Source: Triatoma infestans (Eukaryota > Arthropoda > Insecta > Hemiptera > Reduviidae). Taken from it: a DNA stretch of 64,000 nucleotides. The notes beneath the pieces are model-generated. The model had not been told where the DNA came from. It searched no databases and worked only from the letters and a program-made list of their open reading frames with translations. The position numbers and the translations under genes were made by a program. The stretch covers positions 172,931 through 236,930 of the forward strand of contig JAAEAF010000658.1 of the NCBI GenBank assembly GCA_011037195.1. The letters run 5' to 3'. Positions 10,801 to 21,000 of this stretch are shown in pieces (the first letter of the stretch is position 1; each line of letters begins with the position of its first letter).

Positions 10801-12005
10801 AACCACCAACTATAATCCTAATCATCTACATTTATATTTGAAGACAAACTAAACATTTCATAAATATTCCGAGTTCTAAAAAAAATTTGGAATTAGAATT
10901 GTGAGAATTGTAGTAAATTAAAGACGTATGAGTGTTTCACACCAGATTTTTTTTTTTTTAATTTTTATTTGTAATCTAGTATTTTTTTTTTATTAGTTCA
11001 AAAACTTTTTGTTCCATTTTTATGCTCCCTTATTTTTTTTTCCTTTCTATTCTTTTTCTTTCACTTTTCAACAGCGGCCCGTCCCAGCTTTTTCCTGCCT
11101 AGATATTCAATAGCAATAAATGAATACTATATCGCAAACGCTAATAGCGGCTCGGCGGACAAGTAGTAGTGAAATCCTCAGGTAGAGACTATACCAAAGT
11201 TTTTAAGACTTTATAAAGAAGTATGAGTGGGCAGAATCTACTGGATGGCTTGGCCGGGGGGGGGGGATAAAAAATGGAAAATGAAGTTCTGATTCTAAAA
11301 TAGGTTCAGGAGTATTGCTCTCTCTCCTTTCTCTCTTGGTTGGAAATGGTTGTAAAATCTCCGGGTGGTTTGGGGCTGTTGGGATTGCTGTTGGAAGGAA
11401 AATGTAAAGAAAAATGAAGAAAGAAGAAAACTCTCTTCGGCCGAATTAATTCCGTTAGAGTGGATGATGGGTATTTTCCACCATTATGGGTTCATATTTG
11501 TGTTTTTCCCTCCTCTTCTTAGTTCTTCACTTTCACTCTTACGTAATTTTTTTTTTTTATTCCTTATTTCTTCTTTTTTTTTTTTTTTTTAAAACTGGTT
11601 TTGTCGTAGTAATACTGGGTAAAATCTTGGTTTGGAACGAAGGTGGACGGGGGCCGCTTATTGTGAAAAATATAGGGCAAGTAAGAGCCAGCAGTGTGAG
11701 GAGAAGTAACTTAGAATACTGGAGATGATATAACCATTCCAATAAAGATGTGGTTGAAGGAGGGAACATTGAAACAAAACAAAAAAAAAGTGATGATCGA
11801 GATCATTAGAAATTTTTCAATCTTCTCATGATTGAATCTGATTCCAATTTAGAATGTGCAGCGTTCATTCTTACTGGGACTATGAAATGTAATGTTCTGA
11901 GGACTATTGAGGATGGAAACATCATTTCAATGCTGATGATTTTTTTTTTTTTTTTTTTTTTATCTTATTCTTGGAACTTTTCCTTAGAGTTCATGTCATG
12001 ACTTT
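10801..12005. other. Spacer with homopolymer runs, no gene seen
   Basis: Contains T runs near 10950, 11540-11592 and 11941-11962 and a G run near 11258-11267. Short open frames here translate to low-complexity residues and are not credible genes. Confidence 0.55.
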
Positions 12006-12009
12006 TTTT

Positions 12010-12136
12010 TTATATTCTCTTACTAGGAAGTTTATAAATAGTAAGAGGAAGTATTGCGATCGTGTCAGATTTTGAAAAATTGAGTTTTCACACGAAAATA
12101 TGCGTGTATATGTTTGTTCTTCTGTTTTAACGAGGC

Positions 12137-12191
<55 letters not shown>

Positions 12192-12600
12192 AGAGAGAGA
12201 AAGAGAACAAAATATCTTAAAAAACGAAATATCGCAAGAAGCTTAAATTTGGTATTCCGCTTACGTACTACAACCAAATCTGATACGAAAACTTCGAGTA
12301 AAATATATTTTTCGGAAGTGCGACTTTACTGAATTTTATTTTTATAAATAAAATCCCGCGATTTTATTGGATACGGCTTCAACCATTTTCTTTAAACTGC
12401 ATGTACTATATATATATAATTGAATACCTATCATTTTTATTTAAAACATTTTCCCTGGAAAATCGATTTTTTGGAGTTATATAGCGATTGTAGCGTTTAG
12501 CTTTTCTCTAAAGTACCACTTCAATACTTACATAATTTCGAGTAGATTGAGGGTATTGTAGAATTCCAAATTTGAAGAAAATCGGTTAAACAGAAGTGTG
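12010..12600 (+). repeat. HINE-like copy with long (GT)n tract
   Basis: Family phrases occur in order: ACTAGGAAG...GTAAGAGGAAGTATTGCG, ATTGAGTTTTCAC, a (GT)n tract at 12139-12187, ACGAAATATCGCAAG, TTGGTATTCCGCTTACG, CCTATCATTTTTATTT and TTTAGCTTTTCTC. The right end is missing. The two frames through the GT tract are artefacts. Confidence 0.75.
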
Positions 12601-12604
12601 ATAT

Positions 12605-13060
12605 TATAGAATAGATTCAAAGAGCTGCTATACTAACCACAAGCAGGATTGCTCCTGACTTAAAGGAAACTGCAAACCAGATCAAGACTTTCATAAGTAA
12701 ACTGATTTGTAGGAAATGGGAAGTCGTACACCAGTAGATCCCGAGCATCTGTGGTCTCTTAGTGGTAATGAAGTAGCAGATAGAATGCCCAAAGAAGAGA
12801 CAAATCAGCTCCAACCCAGGTTGTGTCAGCCATTAAAAATGGAATTATCAAGAATAGTGGCTGTGCAGCAGGGAACAAAATGCTTCTAACAAGCGCTGGG
12901 GAGCCTGCTGAAAAACAATATTACCAGTAATTTCTCGTCAGGGATTTTGTAGCCAATTTTCAACTTGCTTCTAGCCAGGACTATTTGCAGAGTAATCTGC
13001 ACAAAATAGGAGTTAAGGCGGCCCCATTTCGCCTACTCTACGGTTCTATGGTAATATTGG
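12605..13060 (+). pseudogene. LINE RNase H remnant
   Basis: Plus-strand short frames read GNEVADRMPKEETNQLQ near 12764-12810, matching the end of a LINE RNase H domain. SNLHKIGVKAAPFRLLYG follows near 12990-13040, resembling the segment before the C-terminal Cys/His motif. Frame shifts separate them. It is a different and older copy than the 28-kb LINE. Confidence 0.55.
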
Positions 13061-13190
13061 ACTGAGACCGTATCCATCCATATATGCAAGCTCTGTGCCG
13101 TTCTTTATGCAAAGACGCAGTTACCACATTCTCGCAGATCGCTACTTTATTGGGCTTTCAGAAAGAAGATGGGCGGTATGTCCGAATACC

Positions 13191-13193
<3 letters not shown>

Positions 13194-13222
<29 letters not shown>
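13194..13222. repeat. (AT)n microsatellite
   Basis: An alternating AT tract followed by an A-rich run. Confidence 0.95.
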
Positions 13223-13224
<2 letters not shown>

Positions 13225-13335
13225 ATGAAAAAAAAAAACAAAAACAAAAAACTTAACCTAATAGATTTTTGAGCATTTTGGAATTTTCTCGGAACAGACT
13301 CAAGGAATATCTAGATTATCTAGACTAATATCTAG

Positions 13336-14135
13336 ATTTTTACTTTCCCTTACTCCTGACTAGTAAGTGGAAGCATTGCGGTCGTATCAAACTTTGGAAA
13401 TTAGCTTTTCTTTGGAAATACTTGTTTTGAGGTATCCACTGAGAGCGATATAATGGTTTTTAACGAATGGACTATATGTGTGTATGTCTATGTTTGTGTT
13501 TGTGTCTGTGTGTTTTAACAGAATATCTTAAAAATGAAAAGTCTCATGAAAAGGCTCAAACTTGTTATTCCATTTATTTGAAACATTTTCCCGGGAAAAT
13601 TGAATTTTTTGGAGGATTCTGGGAGGAACAGTAGCGTTTAAAAGGTTTCCTCTAAAAATTTCGATTTATCTCGACTTCAGTACAATTTATACCTCTGCCG
13701 TATATATTTGAAACTTGCAATTTTAACAGAATAAGTTTTTGTGTTTTTTTTTTTTGTGGAAATTTGCTTGAAAACGTCTACAACGAATTTCCTTTAATCT
13801 TGGAATGCTAATTGCACATATATAAATCTATCACTTTTGTTTGTAACATTTCATTTTTGAAAAAAATTGTTTTGAGATGGCTGTCAAGGAATCTGGGACA
13901 TTAATATTCAATTGTGTTTGTTCAATGCCTCTCTACAATGTAAACATTCTCCTATTTGCCTCGGTTGGGGTAGGTTGGCACTTGTCCTCTACCAGTTGTA
14001 TATTTGTATTCGGACATTTGAGCATAATTTAAAATTTAATGAAATTTGTCATTTTATAAATTGTCAACTGCTTTAAAAGGAGTTTGAGAAGGTTTTGTGA
14101 GTGTTTCACAAGAGAGTTTTTTTTTTCATTTTAGG
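13336..14135 (+). repeat. HINE-like copy, old but with both ends
   Basis: The left end ACTTTCCCTTACTCCT lies near 13342 and is followed by GTAAGTGGAAGCATTGCGG. A short GT-rich tract lies near 13473-13513. The right end near 14097-14130 shows TGTGAGTGTTTCACA and a T run. Internal sequence is diverged from the full-length copies. Confidence 0.7.
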
Positions 14136-14961
14136 CTACCATTTTTTAACTATTTTAACAAAAATACGCTTCAAAAGTCAATTTTGAAAATTTGAACATT
14201 ATCGCAAATAATAAATCCTCTTTGTATAGCGTGAATGTATTTATCAGGGGGAAGGTATTTATCGGCATGAATGTATTTATTAGCGAGAATGTAATTACTG
14301 GCGTGTGAACGTTGGCATGAATGGGTTTAGATTAGAATTTTATCTAAGATGCAAGGAATTTTTTTGTAAAGTACTTCATTCCAATTTTAGTTTAATAATA
14401 GTTAGTTTATGTTTTGCCTAGAGGGACGGAATATTTACATTTAATATTGCAAAGGCAAATAACCTTTTATATTGTGTAGCTGAAGTGAACTGAAAGATAG
14501 TCTTTAAAAATATGAGTATCTCATACATATAATGAACATAATTGTTATACACAAGGTCAATGAAAAGCAGAAGTGAAAATTATGAAATGTAAAGGCAAAA
14601 ATTGTGGTGCAGCAAGGTTGTGGCACGCCTTGTGTAATACTATTATACAGGAATCCACCTCAATTAGCTGTAAAAGGAAAAGGTCTCACTTCGTCGACTG
14701 GATTCGATGGCTAAAGCGGGGTAGGGGAGATGATCGACTACAACATGGCTCGGCTCCATGCCGCTTCCATGTGAAGTTTCGATGGATGTCGTGCAAAGAA
14801 AGAAAAGGTTCCCTCCTAACTCGAGTGGCTCTTAACAATGTACGGCGCTAATGACCGAGTTATCAAAATTTCACTTCCCTGCAGTAAGAGAATATATTGA
14901 AAAGATTCTAGAAGAAATAGATGTAGTGTAATTGAATTTGCCAGCTTCTATGTTAACAATA
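14136..14961. other. Spacer; one 92-codon frame of uncertain meaning
   Basis: A plus frame at 14573-14851 is open and basic (rich in Lys and Arg), but it has no recognised domain or splice context. Near 14220-14320 there are short imperfect repeats around GAATGTATTTAT. No gene is called. Confidence 0.4.
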
Positions 14962-16391
14962 TGTTACGTATTTCTGGAGTTTAAGGGGAGTTTTAATGCA
15001 GCGAAATACGTAACTGTTTGAGTGACAGTCTTGAATTGATAGAGGCCCCTCCCATCAAAAAGAGACAGGACGTTACTTACAATTTTGGTCACCTAGAGCA
15101 CTGTTGTAACGTTCTAGCCTTAACACAGGGTATCAGTTTCTCAATCTAATCACCTAGCTAAGTGGCAGGGCCCTAGTAGTTGTAACCTTATCACTACCTC
15201 AAGTTCCGTTCTATCTCGTGGAGCTGGTGTGACGCCCAACCAGACTGCATTTTTCGTTCTTAGTGAACATCTTACATAAAGCCGTTTATATTGCGTGAAT
15301 CATCTTGTGAGATTGCACAATTATCTTCAAATAACATTTTCTAGTGTATGCTAAGTTCGGTGGCGTATCATTAAATCGCTGGATCGCAGTTCTCTTTTTT
15401 ACGCCGTTCAGTTGCTGCCCCACCGTGGGTACTCTTCTTAGCAGTCTGTTAAACCTCTAATTTACAGTCTCACACTCAGTAAGAGCTTATTCAGCAGTGA
15501 TAATAGGAGTCACCACTCTAACTAGAGTCAAAATCTGGCGGATGCACGTGGCGTATATTAACATCATCTACATTCAGAGTAAGATAATTTTCCTATTCTT
15601 TCCTCTCCTTGATATCTCTACTCTGTTCATGATTAAGTGTTAATATAGGTCGGCGGAAGCCGTTTAAGCGATTATTGCAATCGCCCTGAAGGTAATAGTT
15701 CATATTATTTTTTCTTGCCAATACCTTCAGTCTCAGCTCAACATTTATTTGATCACTAATCATTTATCTAATTCCAAGCTAAGTGACTATTCACTGCAAC
15801 CCCCACTTGTACAGTCTGGAGAGACGGGGTCTCTACACTGGATAGAACGAGTTCTAATTAAAGGAGGTGTACGGAACTATAATAACTTCAAGGCAAGTAT
15901 ACGAACCTTAGCTTTTCTTATTAGCCCTCCTAGTGCTCTTATATTTTCTCTCAACCTAGGTTGAGACTATACAGCTCCGCCTGTCACCTGCACAGTTCCT
16001 ACATAGTTATTCTTATGCCAACAGCTTTGCAGCTTCGCTGCTGGTCCTCCGTCGGAGGTGAGATCATCCTTCATCAGCAACCTGTGGACAGCCCTGGAAG
16101 GGATTGCCTGCCCTTCAGGCAGTCAGAGGAGTTCCCAGGGCATACCCACTCGTCAGTGTGCGTTTTCGGGCTCGGACGTGAGGCGGAAGAACTGGGGAGG
16201 TGCTGTGTTCAACAATAAACTTATTGTTATTTTTGAATTGGTGCCTTTTCTGTCTTGTTGCCCCACCCTTCTATCCCTTACAGCAAGACCTGCCTATGGT
16301 CTCCGTACGGAGTTCCTGCAGTGGTCTAAACGTTCCCGGAAACCATCTAGTGGTGCCGGATGAGCTCTACCGAGCACGCAAATACGTAACA
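14962..16391 (+). repeat. 5' LTR of the BEL element
   Basis: Runs from TGTTACGTA to TACGTAACA, perfect 9-bp inverted termini. Differences from the 3' LTR seen by eye: a G/C substitution near 15035, an A-run length change near 15055, a CACCG/CACG indel near 15420, an A/G change near 15561 and an A/C change near 16090. Short open frames inside are shared by both LTRs and have no recognised domain. Confidence 0.95.
14963..15014 (+). repeat. 12-bp inverted repeat at the LTR start
   Basis: GTTACGTATTTC at 14963-14974 is the exact reverse complement of GAAATACGTAAC at 15003-15014. The same arrangement is present in the 3' LTR (22626 onward). A third copy of AAATACGTAAC closes each LTR. Confidence 0.9.
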
Positions 16392-16937
16392 CTGCAACTA
16401 CCAGAGGCTGTTTTTTGCTTCTTCTTGGCCCTTTTGGTTACTTTATTTTTATGTAATCACACCTACTGCATTCATTAGAAGAATTTCTTCTTATTCTTGG
16501 CCCATTTGGTCTTCTGTGGTTCCGTTATTTCTTTAAGTAACCATACCACATACTGCCACTATAATAATCACTCATTAATTGATTTTTTGAATTTTAGTAT
16601 TGCTGTTGGCTTAACCACTTGTAGGATTTCTTGAAGTAAGCTATTTTACATAATTCTTGTTACTGGCCTGTACGTTTGAATCTTAATTGTGTACTATATA
16701 TTATCGATATTTACGCATCAACATAAAACAACTATTGCTATTACTTGGTTGTTTCTATTATTGGCATTTAAGGTACTTTAACATCTTATATACTTGTGTT
16801 TTGGCGACTCGCCCTTCTTAATTATTTTCATTGGAGTTATTTACCTTTAGTTGTGCTCATACCTTGGTCCAATTTACTCTACATCTTCTATATATCTGAT
16901 ATTTGGGTTTTCGTTATATTTGTTATATCACTTCAAC
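16392..16937 (+). other. BEL leader between 5' LTR and gag
   Basis: About 546 nt, longer than a usual leader. It contains an imperfect direct repeat: CTTCTTCTTGGCCCTTTTGG near 16420 and a related segment near 16490-16510, each followed by a similar TAA(T/C)CA...ACTGC stretch. The primer-binding-site-like sequence is near its far end, at 16802, instead of next to the LTR. Confidence 0.6.
16802..16814 (+). promoter_or_regulatory. Primer-binding-site-like sequence, displaced
   Basis: TGGCGACTCGCCC begins with the TGG expected of a site pairing with a tRNA 3' CCA end and resembles the TGGCGAC starts of BEL-type primer sites. It lies ~410 nt after the LTR end, so the assignment is tentative. Confidence 0.35.
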
Positions 16938-18056
16938 ATGGCTAATCCTGTTAAACTTTCAGGTGTTGCTTTTGAACGACTTTGCCGCTCGGCCTTGCGC
17001 CGTCTTAATAAGTTTCAAGGCGATGTGAATGACGCCGTACGGAGCGGTACTGCTACTAACGCAACCTATCAGCGCCTGTTGACTTCACTTACTAGGGACT
17101 ATACACAAAAATTGACGGACTTGGATCCCTATAAACACTCTTCTGAAAGGGTGCCCGACCTGAGTGAGGAACGATTGGAAGAAGGGTTAAACTCTATAGA
17201 TGATTTGTATGGTAACATATGTTTACAATTGGATAACTTGATTGCCTCTTCTGAGCCCTTAGCCTCTTCCACTATAATAGGTTCGGCCTCTGCTGGGCCG
17301 ATATCAGCGTCTTCTTTAAGTGCCTCTACGGCTGGGTTTCCCACTCAGTCAGTTCCAAAATTTTCAGGCAACCAAGCTGACTGGTCCAACTTCTTTTCGC
17401 GATTTTCCTCAATCGTAGATTCCAGTGAAGTCTTATCTGTATTACAAAAGTTTCAGTATCTTATAGATTCTCTAACCCCGGAAGCACAGCGACTTATTTC
17501 TCATCTTGAATTCAGAGCTGAGCAGTATCCTGTAGCGTTAACATTACTTAAGAATCGCTACGAAAATCCTAGGCGCATGGCTTACAATCATGCAACAGCC
17601 CTACTTAAGCTTCCTCAGCTGAACTCTAAGTCAATAGACAGTTATCAAGATTTCTTAGATCATCTGTCATTACATTATCAGGCCTTAGTAGCAATGCCAG
17701 AGGTGGATGAACATTCTGCTATAGTCATGACATTACTTACATCCAAGTTAGATTCAGCAACTGCTATGAAGTTTGAAGCCCACCATCGCGCTTCTAATTC
17801 TGCTACTGCTCTTCCAAAGCCTACAGAGCTTCTTAAATTTTTGCATGATCAGCTACAGATCAAACAAGCTGTAGAGCCAGCTGTGCACACTCCAGGTCCT
17901 TCGGTGGGACCCACTACTCGTGTTAAGAAGGTTGCCTATGCCACTACAACACGCACATCACAACAGAGTTGCCACCTTTGTCACTCTGCTGAGCACAAAC
18001 TGCAAGCTTGTCCCACTTTCACTCAAAAAAGCCCTAAGCAGCGTTCGAGTGGGTAA
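16938..18056 (+). CDS. BEL/Pao gag polyprotein
   Basis: Structural protein of the retrotransposon; it would assemble the virus-like particle and bind element RNA in the cytoplasm. The first ATG of the frame is at 16938 (MANPVKLSGV), giving 372 residues. The central region (about 135-260; PKFSGNQADWSNF, then LLKNRYENPRRMAYNHA) matches the gag-type domain found in BEL elements (DUF1759 type). A Cys/His cluster (CHLCHSAEHKLQACP) lies near the C-terminus. The frame stops at 18054-18056, in the middle of the zinc-knuckle region. The rest of that region continues in the pol frame, one base back. No internal stop is present. Confidence 0.9.
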   Translation: MANPVKLSGVAFERLCRSALRRLNKFQGDVNDAVRSGTATNATYQRLLTSLTRDYTQKLTDLDPYKHSSERVPDLSEERLEEGLNSIDDLYGNICLQLDNLIASSEPLASSTIIGSASAGPISASSLSASTAGFPTQSVPKFSGNQADWSNFFSRFSSIVDSSEVLSVLQKFQYLIDSLTPEAQRLISHLEFRAEQYPVALTLLKNRYENPRRMAYNHATALLKLPQLNSKSIDSYQDFLDHLSLHYQALVAMPEVDEHSAIVMTLLTSKLDSATAMKFEAHHRASNSATALPKPTELLKFLHDQLQIKQAVEPAVHTPGPSVGPTTRVKKVAYATTTRTSQQSCHLCHSAEHKLQACPTFTQKSPKQRSSG

Positions 18057-21000
18057 AATCCAACAAAGTATGCATCAATTGTTTAGGCAAGCATAAAAAT
18101 CGCTGCTCTTCTTCTTTTACATGTCGAGTCTGCCATAAACAACATCACACCTTGTTGCATTTTAGGCTACCTAATAATAATACTGTAGCCAAAACCAAGA
18201 CTTCCGTGCCTACTTCTCCGGCTCCCCCCTTAGCAAACTCAGCAACAACAGCTCAGTCTGATCACAGGGCATCTCCGGTTTCAGTCCCAATAGCGGCTGT
18301 TTCACCTGCTAACAATACTGTGTTGCTAGCAACTGCCTTGGTAACCTTAAGAACTCCAACTGGAGCCTATCGAGTAGTGAGGGCTTTGATTGATACCGGT
18401 GCCGGAGGCTCATTTATTTCAGAACATTGTGCGCAATTATTGAATTGCAAACGTTCTAAGGCACAAGTAACTGTTCAAGGGGTAGGTCCTACTTCGGCCA
18501 ATGCAAAGGGAACATGTACCCTTTCAATTTCGAGTGGAAGTAACTATACAATTGCTGAGGCTCATCCGTTTATTATATTACCTAAACTTACACAGCCTAC
18601 TCCTCAAACCTACATTTCCCCTGAGTTGCGTCAACGCACCAGGAATCTAATTCTGGCCGATCCCACCTTCGATACTCCATCGAGGATTGACTGTATACTG
18701 GGCGCCGAGTTATTTTCTCGGATTTTCACTTGTGAACCACCTGTTCCTACAGGTCCAAATTTGCCAGTAGCCATGCCATCAGTGTTTGGCTATATCATTA
18801 TGGGCTCCGCCCCAACACTCCAATCATGCTCCGAATCTAGTTCAACTTCATCTGTCGAATATGACAACAAGGTACCTGCCTTTCATGCAGTTCCATCTAA
18901 TGAGCTCCATGCCTTGATGGAGCAATTCTGGGTTACCGAAGAGCCACCTGCTGCCCCTTCTCGTGTACCCCCTGAAGCTGAACAGTGCGAACAATATTTT
19001 CGCACATCTACTATAAGGCACCAATCGGGGCAATACCAAGTAAGACTGCCTTTCATTAAGGCAGATACTTCATCTCTACGGGGTTCTCACGGCCAAGCCT
19101 ATACTCGTTTTCTCGCTTTAGAGAGACGTTTTACTCGAGATCCCGAATTTAAACAACTTTACGTGGATTTTATGAGCGATTATCTTAAGCAGGGACACAT
19201 GGTTGAGACTTCCTCAACTCCCACATACTACATTCCACATCATGGGATTTTTAAGAAGCGCGGAGACACCTCAAAAATTAGAGTGGTCTTTGATGCCAGC
19301 GCTAGACCAGCTGGGGGCACTTCACTCAATGAATTATTATATCCGGGCCCCAAACTACAACCGCTACTATCAGATATCATCACGCTCTTTCGTAGATTTC
19401 CTTATGTGTTTTCATGTGACATTATGCAAATGTTTCGACAAATTAAGGTCCATCCAGATGACTGGTGCTATCAAGCCGTTTTATGGCGCGATAATCCTGG
19501 TCAACCCTTGAAAACATATCTTCTTACTACAGTTACCTATGGAACCAGGTCGGCTCCGTATCTCGCGTTGAGAACTCTAGCCCAGTTGGCAGAGGATGAG
19601 TCTGCAGGGTTCCCTAAGGCATCTGAAGCTCTCACCACCAGCGTTTTTGTTGATGACATCTGCGTTGGCGCATATACTCTCTCAGAAGCTATTGCCTTGC
19701 GTGATGAGGTTATTGCCTTGTTGGCCACTGGCGGATTTACACTCCGCAAGTGGGTATCCAACCACCCATCTATTTTAGATGGACTTCCAACTGACCATTG
19801 CATAACCACTGTAGCGGAAGTATCATCTCCTATAGCTCTTCTTGGGACACACTGGGATCCTAATCAAGATACATTGAGTATATCGGCGGAATTTAAGTCT
19901 CGCCCTGCTTCGGTATTGACCAAACGTCGAATTTTATCTACTATTGCTCAAATCTTTGACCCATGTGGTTGGTTGTCTCCTTTTACGATGACAGCGAAGT
20001 GCTTTATCCAGCGCCTTTGGGTTTTACCCTTGGATTGGGACACCCCTCTCGAGTCTGACCTTGTTGAGGAATGGTCTGTTATCTTTTCCTCTTTTAGCTT
20101 AGTTTCTAGCTGCTTCATAAATCGGCCTTTGCCACATACGTCTGCAAGGGACCCTGTAGCCCTTTATGGGTTTTGTGACGCATCCAAACGGGGCTACGCA
20201 GCCGTATTGTATCTGTGCGCATCTGCTTCTACTGGCCCGCCCGTTCTGCTGGTATCTAAAACTAGAGTAGCTCCGCTTAAAACCCAGTCCATTCCGCGAC
20301 TGGAGCTCTGCGGCGCTCATTTGTTGGCCTTACTGACCCACCATTATTATACGTTATTGTCACGTTCGCTTCACATATGTGACCTACATCTGTGGACTGC
20401 CTCTCAAATTGTCTTACGGTGGATATCCATCGAGCCGCACAAGTTAAAGACCTTTGCAGCCAATCGGGTCGCCCAAATTTCAGAATGGGTACCCATGGCC
20501 ACTTGGCATCACGTTACCTCAGGTCAGAATCCTGCCGACTTGGCCTCCAGAGGCACTACTATGTCTCTGTTATCCTCTAGTGCACTATGGTGGCACGGCC
20601 CTGAGTGGCTTCCTTTTCCTTCTAACTGGCCCTCTGATATCCCTAATCCTTCGTTTACTCCGGAAGAATTAGAAGTGTCTTTACCTGCTAAGCCGTTGTG
20701 CACAGCTGTGCCGGCGCCTATTAATTTATTTGCCGCTATATCCTCTTGGCCTACACTTCTTAAGGTGGTTAAGATTATCTTAACCTGGCGTTACAAAACC
20801 AGTCCTACGTTTATTTCCTACCAGGTTGTGGTTGACCGTATCTGTCTATATATCCAACGCCAATCTTTTGGTCCCGAATTAAGGGCCTTACAAAACGGAA
20901 CTCAGGTGCCCGTCAGTCTTAGACGGTTGACACCCTTTTTAGACCCCAGTGGGCTAATTCGAGTTGGAGGCCGCTTGGCTCTTTCAACTGTAGTTCAGCA

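Noticed and set aside
12065..12332. Open frames on both strands through the 12.1-kb GT tract
   Set aside because: They translate the (GT)n microsatellite and HINE-like sequence; not genes.
14573..14851. 92-codon basic frame before the BEL element
   Set aside because: No domain, no splice context, no second frame support; left as spacer.
15749..16478. Several open frames repeated at 23412-24306
   Set aside because: They lie in both LTRs at the same offsets, overlap each other and show no domain; LTR sequence, not genes.
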